Below, piece after piece: positions 24,601 to 34,660 of a stretch of 64,000 nt of DNA. The notes under the pieces were generated by a model. The model ran no database searches. It was not told the origin of the DNA and saw only the letters and a program-made list of their open reading frames with translations. Both the position numbers and the translations under genes were made by a program. Each line of letters opens with the position of its first letter. Within the stretch, counting starts at the first letter, position 1. This DNA comes from Acholoe squamosa (taxonomy: Eukaryota; Annelida; Polychaeta; Phyllodocida; Polynoidae): assembly GCA_949317995.1 (NCBI GenBank), contig OX439042.1, forward strand, positions 14,797,174-14,861,173, read 5' to 3'.

Positions 24601-27600
24601 GTGTCCTATACACAAGGATTTACGGTACATAGATATGACTGATAAACACACTGTAAAGGATTAACCAAAAAAGTCATTCAATAAGTGTCCTGTTCTTTGT
24701 TAAAATTAAGATAACCATAACTCCCTGTAACGAACATTTTATTTGGTGAGGCCAAAAATCTAAATCCAAAATCATGAATATCTCCTTAACTGACTAATGA
24801 AAACTTGAAATTTCTCTCACATTCTCATGATAAACACTCCTAACATGTCTCAATAGCAACTTCCAACCTTCAGTAGCAAAAAAAGTGTATAGGGAAAATG
24901 AACACCACCTACAAACCTGTTTTTCTAAACCTTTCCTACCAAATTTAAACAACCCCTGAAAGTATGTCCCAAACATGTTTCACATACTGAAATTATTTAC
25001 CTTGGTATTTTCGCTATTCAGTGTGAACTTTTTCTTAATTTTTTGCCAAAACCCCAGTGTAAAGAATGAGGGATTGTTCTGTATAACTACATAGCTATAC
25101 AGCAGAGCACGGCCCCATAAAAAGATCATTTGGTGGGGATTAAGTAACCAGTTGCTGACTCTTCAAGTGAAGTGACTGTATATCTCGTATGATAAAGGAA
25201 CTAAGCATGTTGGTCAGTGTTAAAGAACACAGATGGAAGGCACGAACCTAGATACGAGGGGTAAGGGTCAGTCTTTTTTACCACAGAAGGCTATGGTTGG
25301 AGTGAACTAACTTTAGCGCCCCCGCACTGGCCACCAAAGAGGAAGCTAACAAATACAAAGCATTTTTCAATTCCTCTGCGCAAAATTCCAACAACCTCTT
25401 CTTGACAAGTCGAGTGTACCGTGTTGAAGACTTCATACCACCTTAACAACTCTTAGAATCCAATGCATGGCTGCACAAATATACAACACATTGTTTCAAA
25501 TACATTTAGATATCACATATTTCAAATGGACCTTCCAATACAGTAACGTATGGGTAGCTAGGGGCACTCCTGCACCACTTACCCTACAGGCTACTGTAAG
25601 AAGACTTGGCAGAAGCATTGTGCAAGTCTGCACTGAAATTTAGAAACTTTCGCTAAGGAGTGTACATACTGAGGGGAAAAGTGGTCATCTTCCTCTGCTG
25701 GCTTCTAAAAAACAATCAATTAGAACATGTCAATTTCAGATGTCCTCATTTGCTGCAAACTTGGTACATTGTCAAATCTGTTTTATGCCACAATGATGCT
25801 AACCTTTTCAAACACGCCACAGAACATCGAGACAAGGTTCTGAGAGAAGAGTCGAGGGTAGCTGCTATCACTCATGTTCTTAATAATGGAGTCCAGGAGA
25901 TACAAAGCCGGAAGCTTTTCTGATGGTTTAGCCTGTAGGATAACAAAAAGAGCACATTCTGGGTTAGGAAATACAGTGCTAATGCCACTTCGGATCTGGC
26001 CAGTGTTTACTTTATTGGATGCCGCCTTGTACTTACCTAGTGGAGCGGCCTTCAAAAATGTCTCCTACATTATAATGGAAGTCAAAAATGATTTTGTTAA
26101 ACTTTCTTCATAATCAATGTACATGGCGGTGCCATCACAAAACATCAGCGCATTTGAAGACGAAATCATGTGTGGTATTAATTGGTATCTCATACTCACC
26201 AACAGCGGCGGGTAAAAACTGGAAGAGGACTCAATAGAATGCCTAAACCTGCTATAAAAATTCCCTTGGTGGTAATATCACTACATACCGTAATCTCTTG
26301 CGTATAAGGCGCAGCTCGCCTCTAAGGTGCACCCCCAACTCAGGGAGGTCTGTTATAACGTATAAGGCGCACCTCTGAGGGCAGATTTTTGTTAATTTAG
26401 TACGGTTCTATAGTAAAATATACCCCCCTATAAGGCGCACCCTAAACCCAAGGCAATTTACCTCCCACGTAAAAGACCCAGCAGCATTTTGTTTGGCCTA
26501 TAAGACGCGCCTTATACGCGGGAGATTACGGTAATCTTTTTTTTTCTGAAAACTTGGGCAGGGGTGTTTTCCTACGCTTCGAGTTGCAAATTTATTTTCT
26601 GAGGCCAAGCTTAAATTTTTTTTTTCTTCATCCATAGGCCGGGATTTCTTTTGATGTGGGTGGAAATTTCTGAGCACAGGATTCTAGCTGCAGACTGTGA
26701 TGGCAGATTCACGTTACCCCTGCTTACCTTAGATGTTCATGGACACCCCCCCCCCCAAATGGTCTGGAAGCCTCCTCTCAACAGGAAATGGATGTGTTTT
26801 TTTGGTTGTACCTATGTAGAAGGCACTCCAACATACTGGATGTACCCTGGCCTTTAAAGAGCACACATGGACTTTTGTTTTTGAAGCTATAGTACTGTTT
26901 TATGTACACTGTTTTTGGGGTTCATTCTGTAAGCATATTACTGGGAACCCCCTTTTAAACAGTATCAAACCTTCATGTGAGACTTACAGCTTCTCCCAAT
27001 TTGGAGATGTGGTTATCATGAGTGTGGCTTTTACGCACGAGGTTACTGCTGTACCATAATGGCCCGTTTAAGCGCCGGGGTCTCGAATAACCGCCGGTCT
27101 CGAATAACCGCTGGGGATATAGGGGCACTCAAACTGATCTTAACCACTAAAACAGTATTCAAATAAGTGCCTGTCTCATAAGCGGCAGGGGTACAGTGGG
27201 ATTGAAATCAATGAGTGCCCGGGCGCTCATACGGGCCACTACGGTATACTGGGTGTAGGAACCGTTTAAATATACACTGCTGCTTTTATGAGGTTTATCA
27301 GATGTTAAGTCCTTCCTCTCGTAACATAAAACTCATTTTACTGGTATATAACTTCATACATTGTGTCGCCTTGGTGCAAGAAAGTTGTAACTGCATCTGG
27401 GTCATTCAACAATGTGACAGGTACCTCAGTATTAGGCCCCTCATGGAGGTACCTTTTACACTGTTGACCAAGATGCAGTTACAACCTTCTAGCATTAAGG
27501 CGACAATCTGTGAACAATTTAAGGTGTGCCCTTAACAACTGCCCTGAAACCAGTATATCATTGTTTATGCAATATGGAAGATCATCTTTTTTGTCATTGT

Positions 27601-30600
27601 CAGGTTGTAGTAAGCATCAATTAGTAGTTGAATACACGTCAGGAAAGATGGTACTGATAACAGAGCTTGGCGCCCAGGGCGTATGGTAGAGCATAGTTCT
27701 GTATTCTGTATTCATAGAGCCTAGTAAACTGTATAAGGTTAAACCTTGTCCTTGTGTCAGATTTTGTATAGGATATTGGCCCAATAACAGACCTGCTCCC
27801 CTGACAACTGCATTTGAAATCAGGAAAACCGGAAAAAATCTGAAAGCATGCCTGTCATACGTCACGAAAACTGGGAATGCAAAACACTATAGCCTTATAT
27901 AACAAGATGCATTGCTGATGAAAATACAATTGACTTGTTCAACAAGCACATATCAGGGCATTTGATGCTCAATTGAGGCATTTGCAGTTCCTGGGGATAT
28001 GAATTATTCCTTGTAATCCAACTTAAGTCCTCAAATCATTTTCTTTTTTTTAATGGAGTATTGTTCAACACCTTTTGAGACCGGGGCATTATCACAGATG
28101 GTAAAATGATACTTAACAATTAAAGACCACCCTATTTTCATGAGGACTTCTTTTGGTAGACTTTGTATTGGATAAATATGTAAAACATAAATCATACAAA
28201 AAGGATGGAACTGCATCTGGGTCAACAAGGCAAAACACCTCTATGAGCGGCCTCATCAGGTACCCTTTACCTGTATATTCACCTAGATGCAGTTACAACC
28301 TCGTAACACCAAGGCACGGTGTTGTAATACTGAAATACCCTGTGTACAAGGCGCCACTTATAAGCAGAACCCACTGTGCACCTTATACATTGTAGATTAT
28401 GGTTGTATATGTTATATATTTTCCAATTCTAGCCAAAGTTTGGTTTGGTTGATTTAACCTCCGCTAATAGTTAGTTAAACAGGAAAGAAATAAAACATAG
28501 TCTCTCTGCAAAATTTTAAGAATACCTAGAGACGTCACATTGAAAACTGGGTGGTATTTATGTTTACGTCATTATCCTGTCCCATAAACCAGCATTAACA
28601 AGGCCCCCTTTTGCAAGAGTAGGCATGAAAGCAGGGTGTGCCCCACACATGATGTGCCACTATTGCGGTACCAATTGCTACAAAATCAGGCATTAGCTTC
28701 AGTTCATAGGTTGGGTTTCCTGACAGTATATAGAAAATAGTGGCGAGAACTTGGATGTCACGCCGGATGGGAATGCATGTTCTCTGGAATTTGGCTTATC
28801 CGAGCAAATATAGTCACAAGCACCCCCTCAAATAGAGGACTCAAGATTACTTCCTTCAAACAAGTCTATTCAATATCCGTTAGATTTTTTTATTCTTATT
28901 TTGAACCCTGAATAAGTTCACTGCTGAAATAGATATCTAGAGATCTTTTGTTTATCTGATATCATGTGACAGTGGCTTTTATAGGAATAAGAACCCTTTC
29001 CTAGGCAGGATACAGGAAAGGACGGGGGAAGTTTTTGATTTTCAGGGTTTAACCTTGATAAAGTGACCTGTCTAACTATCTGTGTAGCAACTTCATGCTT
29101 GTTACAAGTCCAGGGATCAAGATGACGTACACAGCACAGGATAAAATGTCAAGATTGTAGTCTACTTCATATCTATAGTATGGGGTTTTCTTTCTTTTCA
29201 CAATACCAACGAGGTTAAATAAATGGGATAAAAAAGCAGGGTCAAGGGGCAAAACCAATTACCAAAATATAAGGGCCGGGAGTAGAGAGATGTTGAAATT
29301 GATGAGCACCCGGGCACTTAAACGGGCCATTACTGTTTCTCAGTTAGATCCAAATACCCCAAATATAAAACACATTCCAAAATCTCCCATGCAGATGATC
29401 AGTTTGATTCCACACATTTCATTCTCTGTTGCTCAACACGTTCACTTGTCTTCGATAAGCATAAAAGATCCAGAATGACATGGTTAATCTGCAGGCATCT
29501 ATACCATGGCAAATTTTAACATCTTGGACTTTGTCGATGACTAAGAACCTCAAAAGTCAACATCTCGTGAGCTTTTTGATTTTCTTGGCATTGGGGCAGA
29601 CCTGGGTTTAATTTCCCTTCCAAATTTGACACACATTTTGCTTGACAGATACCAGGTACCAAATGCTTTTTACTTCAAAACTGCAGAGACTGTATATACT
29701 GGCAAGTATTCTGTGAAGGAAATCCAGACTTCTGATGCAAGCTTTTCTCTGTCAACTTCAACCATGTCATAGTGAGCTTGCATATGTGGTTTGTTATCTG
29801 TGTAGGCTTGGTAAAACTGCGGTCCTGCAGCTGCCTCAAAAGCAGGATACCATACCCAGGCACTGGCTCCGCTTCAGCTGGATTGCCATATCAAATTATC
29901 GATGCAAGATTACTGACCATCTTCTTTCACTTCAGGCAGGTCGAGCCTTCATTCTTGTACTTCTGGCATAGTCCTGTATCCTTTAGTAAATGACTTTTTC
30001 AGATGGTTGATATATGGGGGGTATAAACCGTATTTAATTCAAGGGAATTCCTATGGTCTGTGGAAATGGGGGCTCATGGGGCCATGTACAGACTTATCTA
30101 ATTGCTACAATTTTTATATGACCAATGCATGAGCACCCTAAGGATAAGCAAATTTATGGTTAAGTATCTACTGGGCATCCTTCTACACATATCACTTTTT
30201 TATCTCTCTCTTTTTTTTTTTTTTTAATCATCTTCTGGTACTTATGTCAATGTGGGGGGGGGCTGATATTTGGTCATATCAAATATGAAGCAATTAGATA
30301 AGATATTGGTCTATAACTATAAATCTGCATTTTTCTAGATAAGTACTATTCTTGCACTTATCTCCCTCTGCACAGGTACTTAAACCCCACACTGCAAAAT
30401 ATGTCAAGAACAAGCGTCTTCCGAGAAGTGTACAGGAAGTTGCTTATTGTTAGCATAAGGTGTGGGCCTCATGCACCAGAGTCTTACTGATTTATAGTTA
30501 TATTCCATTAGTGGAGAAGCTCGAAGAGTTCTAGATCTGGTTCAATAGTATTCAATAAAATTATATTATATACTGCTTCCTTGAACTTCTAAAATTGGAT

Positions 30601-32144
30601 CTTTTTGTTGAAAGCTGATGGATAGTTTTGTTCAAAGGCTAGATTCATTCAAGAGGTTGGGTAAAGCATGAAATGATCTTCAATTTTTCAGACATTCTAA
30701 TTTTCAGAAGATCCTTTGAAAAGGTTATCCTTCAACTTACAAAGAGCCGTTAGATCCTGACTGTTCCCTAACTTTCGTTAAACTTTCCCACAAGATTATA
30801 GTGTTTCCAATTAACGATCCAGCAGAAGCGATTGACCTTCCCCGTCGGGAATATTATTATACCGGGGAACCCAAGTGATTTCTGCAGAACTATTAAATAG
30901 TCTTGAACTAGAACAGTCTTTTGACGTGACTGTTCCTTGAAGAAGTTCACAGTGGTTTAGAGATAGGGGTTTACCTTGCTGTATCGGCTTCACTTTTTGT
31001 ATTTGATTTCAAGAGCGAGAGAATTTACTCAAAAGGCACTATAATTCATAAGGAATCGAATACCTGAAACAATTGGTGCGCCCCTATCTTGCAGCACTGT
31101 GGCCTCCTTGAGATCGACACTGTGCAAGGCTATTTTGGTACGAATTCTAGACCTGCAGAAACGACTTGGGCTAATTTTTGTAATGTAGAATTCTAAACAC
31201 CTCCTTTTTTATTAATATTTTCTTACAATTAAGTTCAAGCTACTTTTTCTTGTATTTACAAAAAATGGAGATCGATGTCCAATGAAACCGTTTACTGGTT
31301 ATCGCTTTAAAGCTGAATTGTTAAAAGTTTTTCTTCTTTTCTTCCCACCCGTGCACCCAACATATGCCTCAGCGCAAGGAATAATTCGTTTGATATCGAG
31401 TAAGTCTGAGTATAAAATTGACCTCCAATGACATTAATAAGGAATTGCTGAATGTAAGACTATTTAAAAAAGAGAAGTCTCCTTCTTTTGTTTCTATTTT
31501 TTAATTGAAGTATGCTGTCATATCAATATGTCCATCTACACATACACACAATACATTTCTTTTTTCATTAATCATGAGAAAGGATGAAAACGATGTAATT
31601 TGACCACACTCTGATTATCATTAAAATGCATTTCGTTCTTATATTCTATAAATTAGGTAGACCTATATTTTTTTTGTTTTCAATGCTCGCAATTATCAGA
31701 TATTAAATCATGGTGTTCAGTATTGAGTTATCTATCTTTAATCATTGGTGAATCTACTGTGAAAACTCTCGATATAGATCTATACTGACCACCTGAGCTA
31801 TGGTAGTTTTTTTTTCATTATTTATTTCTTTTTTGCATTTTTTTTTTTCAAACCAACTTCTGACCAGATGTTACACCTTTTATACCCTTTTGAATTTGAA
31901 ATGATCTAAAATCGTGATAATTTGGAAGATTCAGTTAGCCAAATGTCTTATTTTGCGAGCCGAAAGCGATGGAGAAGTAAAAACATAAAACCTTTTGAAT
32001 ACGGGCTTCTATAACTTGGACTATCTCGGCGGCATATTGGACGTGGTCGTCAGCCAACATCGTCAGCATGCTGATCAGGGGCTTGCTGTTGAAGGTCAGG
32101 TCGTCCAGCGACGAACGATACTCCTCCACCACTTCGTCCGCCAT
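9224..32144 (-). CDS. PCF11: PCF11 pre-mRNA cleavage and termination factor
   Basis: The gene joins 14 coding exons into 1780 codons plus stop, with no frame conflict at any GT..AG junction. Pcf11 is the CFII subunit that binds the RNA polymerase II CTD and CLP1, and couples 3'-end cleavage to termination in the nucleus. Visible parts, in order: CTD-interacting domain (residues 1 to about 140), Gln/Glu coiled helix (156-214), Arg/Ser-rich region (about 300-500), a beta-type repeat region (about 850-1130), polyGln and Gly/Arg-rich low complexity (about 1262-1381), a conserved helix (about 1385-1410), a C2H2-like finger (1493-1554), the WYY..EWIQFEE CLP1-binding segment, a second CxxC..HxxxC finger (1610-1652) and an acidic/Thr tail. 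The family assignment is certain from the CID and the two C-terminal fingers. A further small exon between exons 3 and 4 cannot be excluded. Confidence 0.93.
9891..10019 (-). CDS. PCF11: PCF11 exon 13 (second zinc finger)
   Basis: The exon holds 43 codons, phase 0. It encodes VCEMCGEQFENFFDED...CLRDAIRVGDKTYHPACYED, the CxxC...HxxxC finger of the Pcf11 C terminus. Confidence 0.94.
11130..11294 (-). CDS. PCF11: PCF11 exon 12 (CLP1-binding)
   Basis: The exon holds 55 codons, phase 0. It starts EWIQFEEVGDLEERA, the conserved acidic/aromatic segment that follows WYY in the CLP1-binding region, and continues into an Ala/Pro-rich linker. Confidence 0.92.
11753..11936 (-). CDS. PCF11: PCF11 exon 11 (first zinc finger)
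   Basis: The exon is 184 bases, acceptor TTACAG|ACG, donor CAAT|GTAAGT. It encodes CSSCGVRF...EHLDWHF, the C2H2-like finger of Pcf11, and then FRQWYYTTN, the start of the CLP1-contact segment. Confidence 0.93.
12091..12145 (-). repeat. Diverged fragment of the GAGT-tailed SINE
   Basis: GAGTGAGTGATTAAAATTTC followed by CCATTCGGACAGCTCAGGTC resembles the tail end of the SINE copies at 18.0 and 18.3 kb. It lies in a PCF11 intron. Confidence 0.45.
12200..12309 (-). CDS. PCF11: PCF11 exon 10
   Basis: The exon is 110 bases, acceptor AATTCAG|AAT, donor AAAGT|GTAAGT, phase 2 out. It encodes a Lys/Pro/Glu linker ending in FNVDKMKV, which continues directly into the first C-terminal zinc finger exon. 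Confidence 0.87.
12716..12939 (-). CDS. PCF11: PCF11 exon 9
   Basis: The exon is 224 bases, acceptor TTATAG|GTCC, donor CTGAG|GTAAGG, phase 1 in and 0 out. It contains DINDLFGKLVDSGIIKK, a short conserved helix of metazoan Pcf11, then a Thr/Pro-rich stretch. Confidence 0.9.
13259..13621 (-). CDS. PCF11: PCF11 exon 8 (polyGln, Gly/Arg-rich)
   Basis: The exon is 363 bases between TATTCAG|AT and TTATG|GTATGT. It encodes RGG-like Arg/Gly-rich sequence and a run of eight Gln from a CAG repeat (CTG on the plus strand near 13350-13370), which may be length-polymorphic. Confidence 0.88.
13876..16076 (-). CDS. PCF11: PCF11 exon 7 (large central exon)
   Basis: The exon is 2201 bases, acceptor TTTCAG|AGAGCTG and donor CACA|GTAAGT. 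It encodes a Pro-rich N part, a Leu/Gln helix (KQLGELQKLQQLKLQLQ), polyPro/Gln, then a repeated beta-like module at about 14270-15110 and a Met/Gly/Arg-rich end. Phases on both sides (2 in, 1 out) match the neighbouring exons. Confidence 0.92.
16552..17447 (-). CDS. PCF11: PCF11 exon 6 (Arg/Ser-rich)
   Basis: The exon is 896 bases, acceptor TTCTCCAG|ACG and donor TTTTAG|GTAATC, leaving phase 2. It encodes RDPR motifs followed by long Ser, Arg/Ser and SRSRSPRRSPR-type stretches, as in the disordered middle of Pcf11. Confidence 0.9.
17751..17792 (-). CDS. PCF11: PCF11 exon 5 (14-codon microexon)
   Basis: TTTAAG| and CCCAAG|GTTAG bound 42 bases encoding a Pro/Gln/Ala-rich peptide in phase 0 on both sides. 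It can be skipped without changing frame, so it may be alternatively spliced. Support is by splice sites and frame only. Confidence 0.6.
17997..18174 (-). mobile_element. GAGT-tailed SINE, copy 1
   Basis: The body runs from the (GAGT)n tail to GGGCTAGGGAAGCCC. It is flanked by a perfect 12-bp target duplication, TTGGAACGAAGG, at 17985-17996 and 18175-18186. Read on the minus strand, the 3' end is GGCGTTAAACxTCTATTACTCACTC, a tetranucleotide-tail style used by several invertebrate SINEs. Confidence 0.85.
18341..18519 (-). mobile_element. GAGT-tailed SINE, copy 2
   Basis: This is the same family and orientation as copy 1, with a perfect 14-bp target duplication, CCATAGGGCCTGAG, at 18327-18340 and 18520-18533. 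It sits in PCF11 intron 4. Confidence 0.88.
18777..18953 (-). CDS. PCF11: PCF11 exon 4 (coiled-coil helix)
   Basis: The exon holds 59 codons, phase 0, rich in Gln, Glu, Lys and Leu (RQQLLAKQQELLKLQQERLE). This is the charged helix that follows the CID in animal Pcf11. The acceptor is a repeated CAG, so the exon could begin 3 bases later (NAGNAG choice). Confidence 0.88.
18954..20791 (-). other. PCF11: PCF11 intron 3 contents
   Basis: The intron contains the dispersed repeat at 19.04-19.18 kb (inverted copy of the one at 3.0 kb), a G-run near 19517-19535 and MITE family A copy 2. A 143-codon minus-strand frame at 20356-20787 has no recognisable domain. A missed small PCF11 exon is possible here. 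Confidence 0.5.
19691..19935. mobile_element. MITE family A, copy 2
   Basis: It begins TACCGTCATCTCCCGCGTAT and ends CTACGTGGGAGATTACGGTA, flanked by TA. The interior repeats CTTATACGCG-like words. There is no coding capacity. Confidence 0.8.
20792..20974 (-). CDS. PCF11: PCF11 exon 3 (end of CID)
   Basis: The exon holds 61 codons, phase 0 on both sides. It begins VDEKTRQAMWKLRQTW, encodes the last CID helices and ends HVNPKFLIK before GTAATT. No single open frame longer than this exon marks it. It was found from splice sites and family similarity. Confidence 0.92.
21753..22062. mobile_element. MITE family B, copy 3
   Basis: The termini AGGGAGTGATCATTTTTTAA and TTAAAAAATGATAACTCCCT are inverted repeats. 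Subterminal GACCCCCC and GGGTTGAAAAAATT blocks are shared with copy 2. It is non-coding. Confidence 0.8.
22360..22605. mobile_element. MITE family B, copy 4
   Basis: The ends AGGGAGTGATCATTGTTTAA and CAATGATCACTCCCT mark a fourth, shorter and more diverged member, 300 bp from copy 3 in the same intron. Confidence 0.75.
23929..24250. repeat. Composite minisatellite, 81-85 bp
   Basis: Units beginning AGGACTGCTGAGG occur at 23969, 24054, 24135 and 24217, with a diverged first unit at 23929. Each contains two related halves (AGGACTGCTGAGGCATGACT and AGGACTGATGAGGCAGGACT). Adjacent copies are nearly identical, so the array is young or homogenised. Confidence 0.88.
25804..25932 (-). CDS. PCF11: PCF11 exon 2 (CID)
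   Basis: The exon holds 43 codons, phase 0 on both sides, between CTACAG| and AAAAG|GTTAGC. It contains the CID signature YLLDSIIKN, the core of the CTD-binding groove. Confidence 0.93.
26287..26533. mobile_element. MITE family A, copy 3
   Basis: TACCGTAATCTCTTGCGTAT to TATACGCGGGAGATTACGGTA, flanked by TA, with GGCGCACC words inside. It is close in length to copies 2 and 4. Confidence 0.8.
27053..27245. mobile_element. MITE-like element, GGCCCGTTTAAGCGCC ends
   Basis: It starts TACCATAATGGCCCGTTTAA and ends CATACGGGCCACTACGGTA. The interior repeats AATAACCGCCGG-like words. Related single-end fragments are at about 29.27-29.34 kb and 55.63-55.71 kb. The ACGGTA outer end is shared with family A, but the next bases differ. 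Confidence 0.65.
27361..27507. mobile_element. Short foldback element, family C copy 1
   Basis: TTGTGTCGCCTTGGTGCAAG..GTTGTAACTGCATCTGGGTC pairs with GACCAAGATGCAGTTACAAC..TAAGGCGACAA. The arms are about 42 bp with a loop of about 60 bp. A second copy is at 28205. Confidence 0.7.
28205..28315. mobile_element. Short foldback element, family C copy 2
   Basis: ACTGCATCTGGGTCAACAAG pairs with ACCTAGATGCAGTTACAACC; the right end carries the ACCAAGG extension. The left outer part is missing or diverged. A lone right end lies at about 39.26-39.30 kb. Confidence 0.6.
31070..31330 (+). pseudogene. Possible LINE reverse-transcriptase tail, decayed
   Basis: Conceptual translation in mixed frames gives CSTVxxxxRSTLCKAILVRILDLQKR, which resembles the region after the RT domain in CR1/Jockey-like LINEs. 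Stops and frame changes are frequent. The assignment is weak and rests on pattern only. Confidence 0.3.
31992..32144 (-). CDS. PCF11: PCF11 exon 1 (start of CID)
   Basis: The exon holds 51 codons from ATG at 32144 to a donor AAAAG|GT, phase 0. It encodes the first helices of the CTD-interacting domain, including the conserved SSLDDLTFNSKPLI segment, which fixes the start choice because only a few residues precede it. Confidence 0.92.
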
Positions 32145-32411
32145 TTTTCACCGTATATTCGGCGTCCTCCCTGATCTTAAAGTCTTTATCTCACTACCTA
32201 CCTTGGTAGCTACACGAATTCCTTCGTAACAAGGGAGTTTCAACTCAAAATACACATCTTGAAAGCGAAGATAGCACTTCCAAAAGAATTCAAGATGGCG
32301 GCTTCGACGTGACGTTATGTGTGATATACGCATGACCGTGGTGCGCATGACGTCTTTATACGCACGACCATGCGTGCGTGCGTATATCGGTACCGATTTC
32401 CGGTTTGTCAA
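32145..32411 (-). promoter_or_regulatory. PCF11: PCF11 promoter region with YY1 motif
   Basis: CAAGATGGCGGC at 32291-32302 is a full YY1 consensus, typical of TATA-less housekeeping promoters near the transcription start, 147 bp upstream of the PCF11 ATG. Nearby are GACGTGACGT and a half-CRE (TGACGTCT), plus an inverted repeat GATATACGCA/TGCGTATATC (32323-32332 with 32379-32388). The start of transcription is inferred, not seen. Confidence 0.6.
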
Positions 32412-34000
32412 AGGAAGCTAAAATTATTTATTCTTTTTGCAATTTGAAGCTTTACAGAACTTTGTGAATATGTCCTAGCAAATGCATCCTCAAATAACTT
32501 TTATACTGCATTGATCCAACGCCAGGGTAAGTCTGATCTCATCCGATCGTCGAAAAAAACATTGATTTTATGTTTGTCACCGAGCTGTCATCGATGACCC
32601 AGTGGCAGTGGCATTGCCAGTAACACTACTAACAGTGACTGTACACTTATACAGGGGTGGGCAGCTGTCGCACACAGTGTGTGACAGAGAGCTTTATAAG
32701 TGCGACAGTGACATGGAGGATTATATGAGCTTTCTAAATCTGCAAGAATTTTGTAAATATTCCAAATAGAACCAAAGTTATAAGCTTTTTAATATATACC
32801 CAATATAGGCACTTACCTAGTTTCCAAGACTGTCCCATGCATTTTATCTATTAATTAATGGATACATCTCATCAAAAGAAGTGGATTTGCTCTTTCAATG
32901 AAGTCTATATGCCAAGTATAAGGGAAGTTATGACTGATCAAAGACCCCAAATCGAACCCAAAATTCTGCCAGTGTTAGGAGTTTAAATAGGGTCCAGATT
33001 TGTGACCAAGCATATCGCATACAGGAGTGGCTACATCTCTTAAATCATCATTTTGGACTATTTCCTTTTCATGTATGGAAGAGTTTCCCATAAAAGGGTG
33101 AAAATCAATGTATCATATAAAATTTTAACAGTTTGAAGGAATTTTATCTTGACTTAATATCATCTGCGATTTAGCGATCTGACAGAATTGGTGCAAAATT
33201 ATGGAGTTGATATGAGATCTTTAATTGGTCAGAATTTCCCTTTAAATTGACATAAAGACTTAATTCAAAAAGGAAATCCACTTCTTTTTATCAGCTCTAT
33301 TCATTGCTATATAAATAATATACATAGGATTGAATTCTGGCAAACAGACAAGGACCTAACATGGAGAAGCTGTTGGAAGGGTGATAACGAATGGCATGCT
33401 AGAATTTTTGTGGGGTCTGGCAAACTCCTGTTGCCCTATGAAAAGAAAAAACCTAGACATTTTCTAAACCATTTTTTTTCTGTAGAAAGTGTGGGAACTA
33501 TTCTCTTTTATATGAGATTTTTCCTTTATACCGAAAAAATGCTCTCAAAGTTATGGGTTTAATTCACTTGGGGACAATGGGATATTTGCCTGCATCAATT
33601 ATTTCTCAAACAGATTCATATTAAACCCCAAATCAATCCTTTTAAAATGAGCCCATGTTTGTTAAGATCCTCCAATAAATAGCTACACAATGAGCTGTCA
33701 AAGAAAGGAGAGTTTAGCACTCGCCAGTTTCAGCTTTATCACAGTTTCAGACCTCCACTGCAGCAGAACCATGCACTGGGGGTAGGTAAGTGCTACCCAA
33801 TATCCCCTAAAATATCATATAGAACACTGACCAAAACAATTCAAAGGAAGACTTTCTATACTTCCTTACACTATCTAATCATCAATACAATTAAGGATGG
33901 AATTCCTATTTTTCATAGGGGCATAGTATTCCAAATTCTTTTAAAACACAAATTGAGTTAGAATCTAAATATTCCTGTGATTTCACCTTGAGGTCTAAAT
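32412..34000. other. Intergenic, no gene seen
   Basis: AT-rich sequence with no supported coding frame, RNA gene or recognised repeat. Confidence 0.5.
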
Positions 34001-34004
34001 AGCT

Positions 34005-34660
34005 AATGATTGAACTCTCATTGTTACCTTGGAGCAATATATCCTCATTTGCTCCAAAATCTTCTGGAATGGATACCTGTTCAGATTTTGAAGGAAGGCT
34101 GAAAATTTTCTTGGAGCAATGCCTCCAAAAATATCAAGATCATAATCAATTTTATAGGCAGAATCTGAGGATTCACTTGGAGCAATAAGCCTCCAATAAC
34201 CTTAAGATCACATTGATTTTAAAGGCAGAATCTGAAATTTTCTTGCAGCAGTTGGCCACCAAAATCCCTAGAACACACAATGCTTTGAGGTAGAATCGAG
34301 TAATTTGGACATATTTGTCTATAAACAGTAAGAACACACCAATTTTCATTTACATCAACTTATAACATATGCAATGAGGAGGAGTTTTCCACAAAGATGT
34401 TGCAAACCCATTCATTTTAAACGTAAAACTTGAGAATCTCCTGACAGCGATTTGCCATCTGTTCCTCTAAAACACCGTTAAATGTTTTGAGACTGAATCT
34501 TAAAATTTCCTCAAAGTAATCTGCCCATTAAATTCTCTAGGACACAACCTTTAGAGGAAAAAGTTTTTTTCTCGTTTTTCTCCCCCAAATTTTGACAAGT
34601 AGAAGCTGAAAATTTTCTCAAAGCGATTTTCCCACTAATCCCATTGAATATGCATTGCTC
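34005..34660. repeat. Degenerate tandem array, about 66 bp unit
   Basis: The clearest units start near 34093, 34159 and 34226 and share (T)CTGAAATTTTCTTGGAGCAA..GCCTCCAA..ATCACA.TTTTA.AGGCAGAA. Weaker copies extend left to about 34005 and right to about 34660. It is old and heavily diverged. Confidence 0.7.

Larger units (their letters stand above)
20975..25803 (-). other. PCF11: PCF11 intron 2 contents
   Basis: The 4.8-kb intron holds two family-B MITEs, the 81-85 bp minisatellite, single ends of TATAAG/GTTTACGG-type elements (about 22.08-22.14 and 24.53-24.63 kb) and otherwise unique AT-rich sequence. Confidence 0.6.
25933..31991 (-). other. PCF11: PCF11 intron 1 contents
   Basis: The 6-kb first intron holds MITE family A copy 3, an element with CGGGCC(A/C)CTACGGTA ends, two TGCATCTGGGTCA inverted-repeat elements and a decayed LINE-like stretch near 31.07-31.33 kb. 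No host coding exon was seen. Confidence 0.55.

Noticed and set aside
30768-30993. Two 60-aa minus-strand frames resembling a DIRS-like RNase H region
   Set aside because: The resemblance is a handful of residues spread over two frames. Too weak to call without a profile search.
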